A DNA stretch of 16,435 bases. Origin: an uncultured Prevotella sp. Its GTDB lineage: Bacteria; Bacteroidota; Bacteroidia; Bacteroidales; Bacteroidaceae. Position numbers and translations under genes: made by a program. Below the pieces are notes generated by a model. It had not been told where the DNA came from, searched no databases, and saw only the letters and a program-made list of their open reading frames with translations. Below, in pieces: positions 1 to 5,023 of the stretch (positions are counted from its first letter, which is position 1; each line of letters begins with the position of its first letter). Where the stretch lies: positions 1 through 16,435 of the forward strand of contig CAJMAO010000029.1 of the NCBI GenBank assembly GCA_905211345.1, written 5' to 3'.

Positions 1-51
1 ACGACCCCGAGATTACAAATCACGTGCTCTGGCCAACTGAGCTAAAGAGGC
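1..51 (-). tRNA. tRNA-Thr (anticodon TGT), 5' part, cut by the window edge
   Basis: Read on the minus strand from 51, the sequence gives an acceptor 5' strand GCCTCTT, the TA at positions 8-9, a D arm with GCTC/GAGC stem, and an anticodon arm whose loop is TTTGTAA, so the anticodon is TGT (threonine, ACA codons). The variable loop begins as GGGTCG before the window ends, so the T arm and acceptor 3' strand are missing. The anticodon stem CGTGA/TCTCG has one T-T mismatch in the middle. The gene lies downstream of hpf and has its own promoter at 105-135. In Bacteroidota this place normally starts a tRNA cluster leading to tuf, secE and nusG (family knowledge, not seen here). Confidence 0.93.
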
Positions 52-104
52 AAGCAAAGCAGCCGTCAGGCGCTTGTTCGTAAGGACGTGTCCTAAAACG
101 GCTG

Positions 105-135
105 CAAAGATAGGCATTATTTTCTTACCGCCAAA
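105..135 (-). promoter_or_regulatory. Promoter of the tRNA-Thr operon
   Basis: On the minus strand the -7 element TATCTTTG (105-112) is preceded by TTTG (132-135) with a 19-base spacer, a full match to the Bacteroidota sigma consensus. Transcription should start near 98, about 47 bases before the tRNA 5' end. The leader can pair AGCCGT (61-66) with ACGGCT (98-103), probably part of precursor processing. Confidence 0.8.
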
Positions 136-145
136 ACTTTTGGCG
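129..145. terminator. Palindrome after hpf, possible terminator
   Basis: CGCCAAAA, one centre base, TTTTGGCG: a perfect 8+1+8 inverted repeat eight bases beyond the hpf stop codon. The run of eight T's lies on the plus-strand side (147-154), so in the hpf direction the stem is preceded by A's and not followed by a classic U tract. It overlaps the -33 box of the tRNA promoter (132-135). Confidence 0.5.
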
Positions 146-152
146 ATTTTTT

Positions 153-452
153 TTAATTATTCCGCAGTTTTTCCTTGTATTTCACAAGTTGCACCTTCAT
201 CGAGTCCACACAAAGGTCGACGCCTTCCTCAAAAGTGTCACACACTTTCTCTACGAACAATCGTGAACCGGGAACGGTAACGGTCATGCTCGTTTCCTTA
301 TTAAGAGCCGTTGCCGGCTTAACAACCTTGAGGCTTACCTCGACCGTCTTAATGTCCTCGTATGACTTTTCCAACTTGGATACTTTCTTCTCGATAAATG
401 CTTTCAGCTGTTCTGTTGCGTCAAAATTGACCGACTGAATTCTAATTTCCAT
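153..452 (-). CDS. hpf: Ribosome hibernation-promoting factor, short HPF/YfiA (RaiA) type
   Basis: This 99-residue protein has the length and pattern of a short HPF/YfiA: an N-terminal strand (MEIRIQSVNF), a helix rich in charged residues (LKAFIEKKVSKLEKSYEDI), further strands (VEVSLKVVKP, SMTVTVPGSRLFVEK) and the final helix DSMKVQLVKYKEKL. Family members bind the 30S decoding region and tRNA/mRNA channel in stationary phase and stop translation by forming inactive ribosomes. The start codon at 450-452 is preceded by AAGGAGGT (457-464) with five bases between GGAGG and ATG. That is an unusually strong Shine-Dalgarno site for Bacteroidota, which rarely use one. The gene is the last protein gene of an rpsU-xerC-hpf operon, 36 bases after xerC. 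No long dimerising C-terminal domain is present. Confidence 0.93.
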   Translation of the reverse strand: MEIRIQSVNFDATEQLKAFIEKKVSKLEKSYEDIKTVEVSLKVVKPATALNKETSMTVTVPGSRLFVEKVCDTFEEGVDLCVDSMKVQLVKYKEKLRNN

Positions 453-456
453 AGTT

Positions 457-464
457 ACCTCCTT
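457..464 (-). promoter_or_regulatory. Strong Shine-Dalgarno site of hpf
   Basis: AAGGAGGT on the minus strand, ending four bases before the hpf ATG. It fixes the start codon and suggests hpf translation is set higher than that of its neighbours, none of which shows such a site. Confidence 0.7.
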
Positions 465-488
465 GTTTTTAAAAGGTTAATTAAAGGT

Positions 489-1373
489 TTAAGCCCTCGG
501 ATGGGCTGAATCATAGATTTTCTTAAGTTGTTCAAATGTGGTATGGGTGTATATCTCCGTCGTTGTGAGCCTGCTGTGCCCCAACAGTTTCTTAACGCTT
601 TCCAGCCCCGCCCCGTTGTTCAGCATGGCGGTAGCGAACGTGTGGCGCAACACGTGGGGGCTGCGTTTCTTGAGCTGGCACACCAGCGACAGGCGCTTCC
701 TGACTTCGCGCCGGGCTTGGTCGTAAGTAGTCCTCAGGCCCTTGTCTGACAAAAAGAACGCAGGCGAACGCCTTGCCACGCTAGCATCGCGCACGCCCAT
801 ATAATGCTCTAGCGCGCCGCGCAACTCCCGCCCGAACGGTATTATGCGCTGCTTGTCACCCTTGCCGGTAACCTTCAACTGGCAAGCCTGCAAATCCACA
901 TCGACATCGTCAAGACCGAGAAGTTCTGATATGCGCAAGCCCGTCTCATATAAAGTCAATATTATAGTACGCGCGCGTACTTCCTTAAAATCGTCCATGT
1001 TCCACATTGCCTCGTCAAGCAGGGCTTCAACGTCGCGTTCCCTAACGAACTGGGGCAACGGCCTGTCTTTCTTAGGGCAACTAACACGGTGGGCGGGGTC
1101 GACGGCGATCATCCCACGCGACAGGGCAAAACGAAAAAAGGAACGCACCGCACTCAGCCGTCTGCCGACGGTAGTCGCAGTGTTTCCTTTATCCATCATA
1201 CTCTCCATCCAATCACGGATGATGTCAGAGTCTATTGTCTCCCATGTAAGCCGCGCGTCCAGCGAAGTAAAGAACGACTCAAACTCACGCAAGTCATCAC
1301 CGTACTCATCCACCGTCCTCACGGAATAATTCCGCTCGTATTTCAGGTAGTCCAAAAACTCTCTTACCGTCAT
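489..1373 (-). CDS. xerC: Tyrosine recombinase of the XerC/XerD family
   Basis: The 294 residues match the usual XerC/D length. Residues 1-90 form the core-binding SAM-like domain. The catalytic domain carries all expected residues: R147 in GLRISELL, K171 in TGKGDKQR, H240 and R243 in HVLRHTFAT, H266 in LLGHS, and nucleophile Y275 in IYTHTT. Xer recombinases resolve chromosome dimers at dif during division, working with FtsK and normally a partner recombinase. Its place between rpsU and hpf is a conserved housekeeping position in Bacteroidota, so it is not taken as a mobile-element integrase despite the tRNA gene nearby. Whether it is the XerC or XerD equivalent cannot be told from sequence alone. 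GC content is higher than in the accessory block. Confidence 0.9.
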   Translation of the reverse strand: MTVREFLDYLKYERNYSVRTVDEYGDDLREFESFFTSLDARLTWETIDSDIIRDWMESMMDKGNTATTVGRRLSAVRSFFRFALSRGMIAVDPAHRVSCPKKDRPLPQFVRERDVEALLDEAMWNMDDFKEVRARTIILTLYETGLRISELLGLDDVDVDLQACQLKVTGKGDKQRIIPFGRELRGALEHYMGVRDASVARRSPAFFLSDKGLRTTYDQARREVRKRLSLVCQLKKRSPHVLRHTFATAMLNNGAGLESVKKLLGHSRLTTTEIYTHTTFEQLKKIYDSAHPRA

Positions 1374-1378
1374 AAAGC

Positions 1379-1406
1379 CGTTGCCAATGAATGTTATTCG
1401 GCAACG
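1379..1406 (-). promoter_or_regulatory. Hairpin in the rpsU-xerC gap
   Basis: CGTTGCC (1379-1385) pairs with GGCAACG (1400-1406); inside, GAAT and ATTC can extend the stem. On the minus strand it ends five bases before the xerC start codon, with no U tract. It could limit read-through from rpsU or cover the xerC initiation region. Confidence 0.5.
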
Positions 1407-1451
1407 AATTTACGAAATTAAAACCGAACTACCAAATTTTCGATAATATTT

Positions 1452-1643
1452 TTATTCTTCGGCGGCTCTGAGTTTCTGTACGTAAATGGCGCGCTGCATC
1501 TTGAGGCGTTTCAATACGGACGGCTTTTCGTACTGCTGACGGGCACGAAGCTCCTTAACTACGCCTGTCTTCTCGAATTTCCTCTTAAATTTCTTCAACG
1601 CTCTTTCGATGTTCTCGCCATCTTTAACTGGTACAATAATCAT
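1452..1643 (-). CDS. rpsU: Small ribosomal subunit protein bS21
   Basis: A 63-residue, very basic protein starting MIIVPVKDGENIERALKKFK, the typical bS21 opening, followed by KFEKTGVVKELRARQQYEKP and a basic C-terminal helix. bS21 sits on the 30S platform near the anti-Shine-Dalgarno end of 16S rRNA. In Bacteroidota it is known to help occlude the anti-SD, which fits the general lack of SD sites here. It is the first gene of the rpsU-xerC-hpf operon, with a consensus promoter at 1708-1738 and a leader of about 57 bases. Confidence 0.96.
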   Translation of the reverse strand: MIIVPVKDGENIERALKKFKRKFEKTGVVKELRARQQYEKPSVLKRLKMQRAIYVQKLRAAEE

Positions 1644-1707
1644 TTTTTGTCTTTGTATTTTTATATGTTAAACTTATTTTTATTACCGATACTTTTAATA
1701 GCGGCTG

Positions 1708-1738
1708 CAAAGTTACGGCTTATTTTTCGATTTACAAA
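1708..1738 (-). promoter_or_regulatory. rpsU operon promoter
   Basis: Minus strand TAACTTTG (1708-1715) and TTTG (1735-1738) with a 19-base spacer, matching the Bacteroidota consensus at both boxes. The expected start is near 1701. Confidence 0.8.
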
Positions 1739-1830
1739 ATATTAGCAAGTTTTTTATTTTCCACTACGCAATATTTTACGGAAAGCGCAAAAAGCGACGG
1801 CCACCGAAAGGCTTTTTGTAAAAATATTTT

Positions 1831-1838
1831 TACCTTTG
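1831..1838 (+). promoter_or_regulatory. -7 box of the mscL promoter
   Basis: TACCTTTG matches TAnnTTTG. No TTTG lies at the right distance upstream; one at 1815-1818 is too close. Transcription would start near 1845, so the TTG at 1836-1838 lies inside the promoter and cannot be the mscL start codon. Confidence 0.55.
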
Positions 1839-1874
1839 CACCATGCATTACTCACAAACCAAAACATTATCAAC

Positions 1875-2317
1875 ACGGGAAAATTAATCAATGAGTTCAA
1901 ACAGTTCGCCGTAAAGGGCAACGCTGTCGACATGGCCGTCGGCGTAATCATCGGCGGCGCGTTCGGAAAGATTGTATCGTCGATTGTCAACGACCTCATC
2001 ATGCCGCCTATAGGATGGCTCATCGGAGGTGTCAACTTCACCGACCTGAAAGTGACTCTGCCCGAAATCGACATGGGAATAGAGAAATTGGCACCCGCAA
2101 CGATAAACTACGGCAACTTCATCCAGACGTTGTTCGACTTCATGATTATCGCCATTTGCGTGTTCATGATGCTCAGGGCTATAAACAAACTCACAAGAAG
2201 AACGAGGACGCTAAGAAAGACTCCGAACAGGCTAAACCGGCAGAGCCGACGAAGGAGGAGAAACTTCTCACCGAAATACGCGACCTGCTGAAGCAACAGG
2301 CTGAAAAGAAAGACTGA
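1875..2317 (+). pseudogene. mscL: Large-conductance mechanosensitive channel MscL, apparently damaged at both ends
   Basis: MscL forms a homopentameric inner-membrane pore that opens on membrane tension and releases solutes during osmotic downshock. Frame 1 gives the whole channel core: GKLINEFKQFAVKGNAVDMA, TM1 with VGVIIGGAFGKIV, the loop with NFTDLKVTL, and TM2 NFIQTLFDFMIIAICVFMML. Two defects are seen. First, where the family starts MGKLxNEF the codon is ACG (1875-1877), and no ATG, GTG or usable TTG lies between the inferred transcript start and this point. Second, after INKL (codon CTC, 2190-2192) the conserved cytoplasmic tail PTKEEKLLTEIRDLLKQQAE continues in another frame, as if one base were missing near 2190-2195. 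Without correction the protein runs on as an arginine-rich tail to a stop at 2289-2291. The pore could still work, since the C-terminal bundle is dispensable in E. coli MscL. Sequencing error is the main alternative. Confidence 0.8.
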
Positions 2318-2324
2318 CGGCAGA

Positions 2325-2396
2325 CTGACGCATAAGCCGTGAGGCCCAACGCCCTGACAACGGTTAAGCGGAAGCGTCAGACTTACTTCACGGCTT
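2325..2396. terminator. Two interleaved inverted repeats between convergent genes
   Basis: CTGACGC (2325-2331) pairs with GCGTCAG (2374-2380), and AAGCCGTGA (2334-2342) with TCACGGCTT (2388-2396). The pairs cross, so they could form a pseudoknot or two alternative hairpins. The region covers the 3' end of mscL and the last codons of the 52-residue gene and probably ends transcription in both directions. No U tract is seen. Confidence 0.45.
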
Positions 2397-2541
2397 TCAG
2401 CAACCCGCCTGAAGCCATAATCAAAAGGAATATCATCACGAAGCCGTGGCGGTAGTCGCCTTCCATCAGCAGACCTACCGTCAACGGCACGATGATAGCA
2501 GCCGAAACACAAAATATCTTAATGCAAGCAGACTTACGCAT
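2383..2541 (-). CDS. Small membrane protein of 52 residues, function unknown
   Basis: The chosen start (2539-2541) begins MRKSACIKIFCVSAAIIVPL; an earlier in-frame ATG at 2598 is rejected because it lies upstream of the promoter -7 box (2571-2578). Two hydrophobic segments are seen, residues 7-24 and 33-49, joined by the polar stretch MEGDYRHG, so it is probably a two-span inner-membrane protein. No family was recognised. The gene's promoter, leader and first 25 codons are repeated almost exactly at 4265-4411. In the likely ancestral order it lay directly downstream of the DUF1648-like gene now at 4434-4875. Confidence 0.6.
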   Translation of the reverse strand: MRKSACIKIFCVSAAIIVPLTVGLLMEGDYRHGFVMIFLLIMASGGLLKAVK

Positions 2542-2617
2542 AGGTTGTGTATTCTTTTTGTTTGGTTTCGCAAAGATAAGTTTTTCTTGCGAAACCAAAC
2601 AAACTCCATTTATTTTT
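2470..2617. repeat. 148-bp direct repeat, copy 1
   Basis: Matches 4265-4411 with two substitutions and a one-base indel. It contains the promoter, leader and 5' half of the 52-residue gene. Weaker similarity runs on to about 2650, where TCACACCTTG matches TCACGCCTTG at the 3' end of the DUF1648-like gene by copy 2. Confidence 0.92.
2571..2603 (-). promoter_or_regulatory. Promoter of the 52-residue gene
   Basis: Minus strand TATCTTTG (2571-2578) with TTTG at 2600-2603 (21-base spacer; another TTTG lies 17 bases away). Start expected near 2564, giving a leader of about 23 bases. Confidence 0.6.
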
Positions 2618-2649
2618 ACACATTATCGTAATCTTTATGTCACACCTTG

Positions 2650-2674
2650 TTTTTTGGGGAATATCCACAAAAAA
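2650..2674 (-). terminator. Terminator after the lipoprotein gene
   Basis: TTTTTTG (2650-2656) pairs with CAAAAAA (2668-2674), and GGA/TCC extends the stem after one G-A mismatch, closing on an ATA loop. On the minus strand it lies just after the lipoprotein stop. The A/T-rich stem gives a U-rich 3' side in either direction. Confidence 0.55.
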
Positions 2675-2692
2675 AGTGAATACATTTTACGC

Positions 2693-3409
2693 TTAAAACG
2701 AATTATCAATAATCCGTTGCCGTTCCTCATCTTCCTTTTGCCTTTGAGCCTTTTCTTCTGGTGTCGGTTCGTGCTTTTTCATTGGGTTATGCGAGTTACC
2801 GATGTTAACCTCATAAAAATATTCGCTTCCTGAACACGTTTCACCTAATTTAATGAAAACGTATTTGTCGCCTATACTGAAACACGCAAAATCAAACATT
2901 TTGCCCTCGTTGAAAGAAAACACGTTTATTTTCTCATCGTTCGACATTACAGGCTCGCCCATTTTCTTTGCGAAGTTATCGGCTAATATCTTGCAATCGT
3001 TCACCAAATCGTCAATGCGCGATGCCGAAACCTTAGATGATTTGATTGTTACAAATGAAAGCCCGTTTTCCTCAAAGGTTACATCGAATTGCCGAAACTC
3101 TTTCAGTCCAAATGCTTGCTCCAATGCAAAACGTGTATCGCAATCCATTGAAATTGTGTTGCCGTTGACAGTTCCTTTCTTCAAAGAAACTGTTTGCAAA
3201 GCCTCACCCTTAGACATTCCGAACCGCAAATCACCCCAAGCGATGATCGACAAAGAGTCGGCTCTCGCTCGTTCCTGCATTTCAAGCCTTTGTTGTTCGG
3301 CTTTTGCGATACTGTCTGCAACGGCTTGTCTTTGCCGTTCGCGGCTCCCTTTGTCGCTGCATCCGCACAGCATGGAAACGCACACACAGAAAATGAAAAT
3401 CTTTCTCAA
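2693..3409 (-). CDS. Lipoprotein with N-terminal charged helix, function unknown
   Basis: 238 residues. The N terminus MRKIFIFCVCVSMLCGCSDK is a lipoprotein signal with the acylated cysteine probably C17 (LCGC). Residues about 22-55 are a charged, probably coiled-coil helix with ADSIAKAEQQR and ARADSLS, a style common in Bacteroidales envelope proteins. A domain beginning WGDLRFGMSKGEALQTV follows, then mixed strands, and a charged tail ending EEERQRIIDNSF. The start codon is TTG at 3407-3409: an in-frame stop lies just upstream, and the next ATG (codon 13) would remove the signal. The start is 12 bases after the fic stop, so the two genes are almost surely one transcript. No function can be assigned. 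Confidence 0.75.
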   Translation of the reverse strand: MRKIFIFCVCVSMLCGCSDKGSRERQRQAVADSIAKAEQQRLEMQERARADSLSIIAWGDLRFGMSKGEALQTVSLKKGTVNGNTISMDCDTRFALEQAFGLKEFRQFDVTFEENGLSFVTIKSSKVSASRIDDLVNDCKILADNFAKKMGEPVMSNDEKINVFSFNEGKMFDFACFSIGDKYVFIKLGETCSGSEYFYEVNIGNSHNPMKKHEPTPEEKAQRQKEDEERQRIIDNSF

Positions 3410-3421
3410 AAGTTCAAAGTT

Positions 3422-4207
3422 TTATTTCTTAACATAATCATCATCAGCCCCAAGAATGGATAAATACCGCTCCAAAGATGCCTTTTCCGCTTCCGCTACG
3501 AGCTTTTGAAATTCTTTAGGGTCATCATCCACGTGTGAGGTTTCCAACGCCTTGTAATAGCTTATCTTGTCTTCATTGCCTCCTTTGAGGTTTACGATAG
3601 TGTAACCGTTGCGCAACAAGTGCAAATTCATCAAAAGGCGTGACGTGCGCCCGTTACCGTCAATGAACGGATGAATGCGTACCAACTCATCGTGAAGATA
3701 GGCAGCTATCAGTACAGGATGAGCCTTTTGCACTTCCAATTCACGAAAGTGCAATATGAAATCTTCCATTTGCTTTCCAATCAGGTACGGTTGCGGCGGC
3801 GTGTGACGGCTTCCTGAAATCATCACGGGAACGGAACGGTAACGCCCTGCATTCTCACGGTTGATGCCGTGAAGTACAAGCGCGTGTATTTCCTTGATTG
3901 TGCGCTCGCTTATCTCGATGCCACTTTTTGCAAAGTCCTTAATGTAGTCTATCGCCTCGGCATGGTTTATGGCTTCCAAGTGTTCGCGCATGGATTTGCC
4001 CGATATTGTCACGCCCTCATTAACAACAAGCTCCGTTTCCTGCAAAGTGAGGGTGTTGCCCTCGATGCGGTTGCTTTCGTAAGTGTACTCAATGGCTAAT
4101 GCGTCCTCAATCTTTTTAAGCGCATCAGCTGGCAAGGGGCGCATTTCGGAAAGACGCGCTTTAAGCGTGTCACATTCCTGCAATATGGCGGATAACTTGT
4201 TATTCAT
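3422..4207 (-). CDS. fic: Fic domain protein, class II (N-terminal inhibitory helix)
   Basis: Fic enzymes transfer AMP or another nucleotide part to hydroxyls of target proteins. This 261-residue protein carries the full motif HPFIDGNGRTSR (179-190) with catalytic H179, D183, N185 and R187/R190, the target-clamping flap around SRHTPPQPYLIG (133-144), and an inhibitory helix ESNRIEGNT (44-52) that fits (S/T)xxxE(G/N) with S45 and E49. An inhibitory motif before the Fic core defines class II, where its glutamate blocks the ATP gamma-phosphate site. No separate antitoxin gene is therefore needed. The ATG (4205-4207) overlaps by eight bases the stop of a truncated zinc-ribbon tail (4200-4253), and the gene is followed closely by a lipoprotein gene. 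The target is unknown. The only promoter seen upstream is the one in repeat copy 2. Confidence 0.92.
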   Translation of the reverse strand: MNNKLSAILQECDTLKARLSEMRPLPADALKKIEDALAIEYTYESNRIEGNTLTLQETELVVNEGVTISGKSMREHLEAINHAEAIDYIKDFAKSGIEISERTIKEIHALVLHGINRENAGRYRSVPVMISGSRHTPPQPYLIGKQMEDFILHFRELEVQKAHPVLIAAYLHDELVRIHPFIDGNGRTSRLLMNLHLLRNGYTIVNLKGGNEDKISYYKALETSHVDDDPKEFQKLVAEAEKASLERYLSILGADDDYVKK

Positions 4208-4253
4208 CTTTCACTGTCTTTATGGTTATGGATTTACCGCAATGCGGACACAT
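4200..4253 (-). pseudogene. Tail of a lost zinc-ribbon gene upstream of fic
   Basis: One minus-strand frame reads MCPHCGKSITIKTVKDE and then TAA (4200-4202), which overlaps the fic start as ATGAATAA. The CPHCG knuckle followed by a short basic tail is typical of a C-terminal zinc ribbon, and the stop/start overlap is typical of a translationally coupled pair. Upstream, the similarity ends at the edge of repeat copy 2 (4265). I infer that fic once followed a larger gene whose body was removed when the repeat was placed here. It is too short to be proved from sequence alone. Confidence 0.45.
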
Positions 4254-4336
4254 TTTAGCCCAAACAGACCTACCGTCAACGGCACGATGATAGCTGCCGA
4301 AACACAAAATATCTTAATGCAAGCAGACTTACGCAT
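4226..4336 (-). pseudogene. Truncated second copy of the 52-residue membrane protein gene
   Basis: The start at 4334-4336 and the first 25 residues (MRKSACIKIFCVSAAIIVPL, then TVGL) equal those of the gene at 2383-2541, after which the frame runs into unrelated sequence, FGLKCVRIAVNP, and stops at 4226. Only the first membrane span is kept. It has its own copy of the promoter (4366-4397) and would be translated ahead of fic. It may be only a relic, or may act as a leader peptide for fic. Confidence 0.6.
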
Positions 4337-4411
4337 AGGTTGTGTATTCTTTTTGTTTGGTTTCGCAAAGATAAGTTTTTTTTGCGAACCAAACAAACTC
4401 CATTTATTTTT
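4265..4411. repeat. 148-bp direct repeat, copy 2
   Basis: Pairs with 2470-2617, about 98% identical by eye. The left edge abuts the zinc-ribbon relic and the right edge abuts the 3' end of the DUF1648-like gene. The two copies bracket about 1.65 kb carrying fic and the lipoprotein gene. Confidence 0.92.
4366..4397 (-). promoter_or_regulatory. Duplicated promoter facing fic
   Basis: Minus strand TATCTTTG (4366-4373) with TTTG at 4394-4397. A one-base deletion relative to copy 1 makes the spacer 20 bases instead of 21, closer to the consensus. It points toward the truncated small ORF, the zinc-ribbon relic, fic and the lipoprotein gene. Confidence 0.6.
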
Positions 4412-4433
4412 CAATAATCTTTCAACCCCAATA

Positions 4434-4875
4434 TCACGCCTTGCTTAATTTCTTACCATAAACACAAACGACGATAAATGCGGCAACAAGGAACAACGAT
4501 GCCACGATATAACTGAAATCACCGCCAATATACACCTTGTAAACAATAAAAGTAAGGAAAAGCATTGTCAGCAATTTCAGTTTGCCTACCAAACGACCAA
4601 GCAGCATATTTCCCACTTGCTCATCATGGAATTTACGCGGCCAGTTGCAATAATTCGGATGTTTTTCAAAGAATGTCATCAACAAATACACGCAAGTGCT
4701 CACAAACGGAAGCAACAAAACATAATAAGCACTGCCGTATTCGTCCACGCATCCGTGCACATCCCAATGCAAAGGCACACATTGTTGCCCGATTACCATC
4801 ATAACGCAAATCCCGATTTGCAAGATGATAAAAAGACACTGACAACAAGTTTGTATTATTATTCAAAAATCGCAT
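4434..4875 (-). pseudogene. DUF1648/SdpI-like membrane protein, probably frameshifted near its start
   Basis: From 4823 downward one frame gives VPLHWDVHGCVDEYGS and later HPNYCNWPRKF, both typical of DUF1648 proteins (the domain shared with SdpI-type immunity and signal-transduction proteins), plus membrane spans near residues 33-51, 83-97 and 105-122 of the 129-residue reading. In that frame no ATG precedes the expected first membrane span. The ATG at 4873-4875 begins MRFLNNNTNLLSVSF in another frame. Dropping one T from the TTTTT run (4830-4834) joins the two into a normal start, ...LLSVSFIILQIGICVMM, with a proper first span. This is either a slipped homopolymer (mutation or phase variation) or a sequencing error. 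The start is otherwise a TTG at 4823. The gene lay upstream of the 52-residue gene before the fic cassette arrived (inference). Confidence 0.65.
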
Positions 4876-4896
4876 TTTGTAAATTCAGCACAAACT

Positions 4897-4904
4897 CAAA
4901 ATTA
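4897..4904 (-). promoter_or_regulatory. Possible -7 box of the DUF1648-like gene
   Basis: Minus strand TAATTTTG fits TAnnTTTG and lies 22 bases before the ATG at 4873-4875, supporting that start. No TTTG is found at the expected -33 position. Confidence 0.35.
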
Positions 4905-4987
4905 AATTTTCGGGCAAACGCATCTTTTAACGCCTACAAAAGTCTATATATCAACGATTTACATCTTAGAAGCACGGAATTTTCACG

Positions 4988-5016
4988 GAAATTCCGCAGA
5001 ATTTCTGCGGAATTTC
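4988..5016. repeat. 29-bp perfect palindrome with tandem GGAATTTCTGC units
   Basis: A 14+1+14 inverted repeat built from GAAATTCCGCAGAA and its complement, directly after the stop of the AlbA_2 gene. A further half unit TTCTGCGGAAT (5014-5024) overlaps the stop codon (5024-5026), and a weaker GGAATTTTCAC unit precedes it. It may end transcription of the AlbA_2 gene, but has no clear U tract. Confidence 0.75.
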
Positions 5017-5023
5017 TGCGGAA

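Noticed and set aside
844..1329. Plus-strand reading opposite xerC (161 codons)
   Set aside because: Shadow of xerC; no domain or promoter.
489..1373. XerC-like recombinase beside a tRNA gene as the integrase of a mobile island
   Set aside because: It lies in the conserved rpsU-xerC-hpf order, has high GC like the core genes, and no island genes or attachment repeats are seen around the tRNA.
1836..1874. TTG start for mscL with an N-terminal extension
   Set aside because: The TTG is part of the -7 promoter box, and the added residues do not resemble MscL.
2108..2512. Minus-strand reading across mscL and the small gene (134 codons)
   Set aside because: Overlaps better supported genes and the interleaved repeats; low-complexity leucine/serine content.
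3422..4207. Fic as the toxin of a two-gene toxin-antitoxin pair with a separate antitoxin
   Set aside because: The inhibitory motif is inside the protein (class II), and the upstream remnant has a zinc ribbon, not an antitoxin motif.
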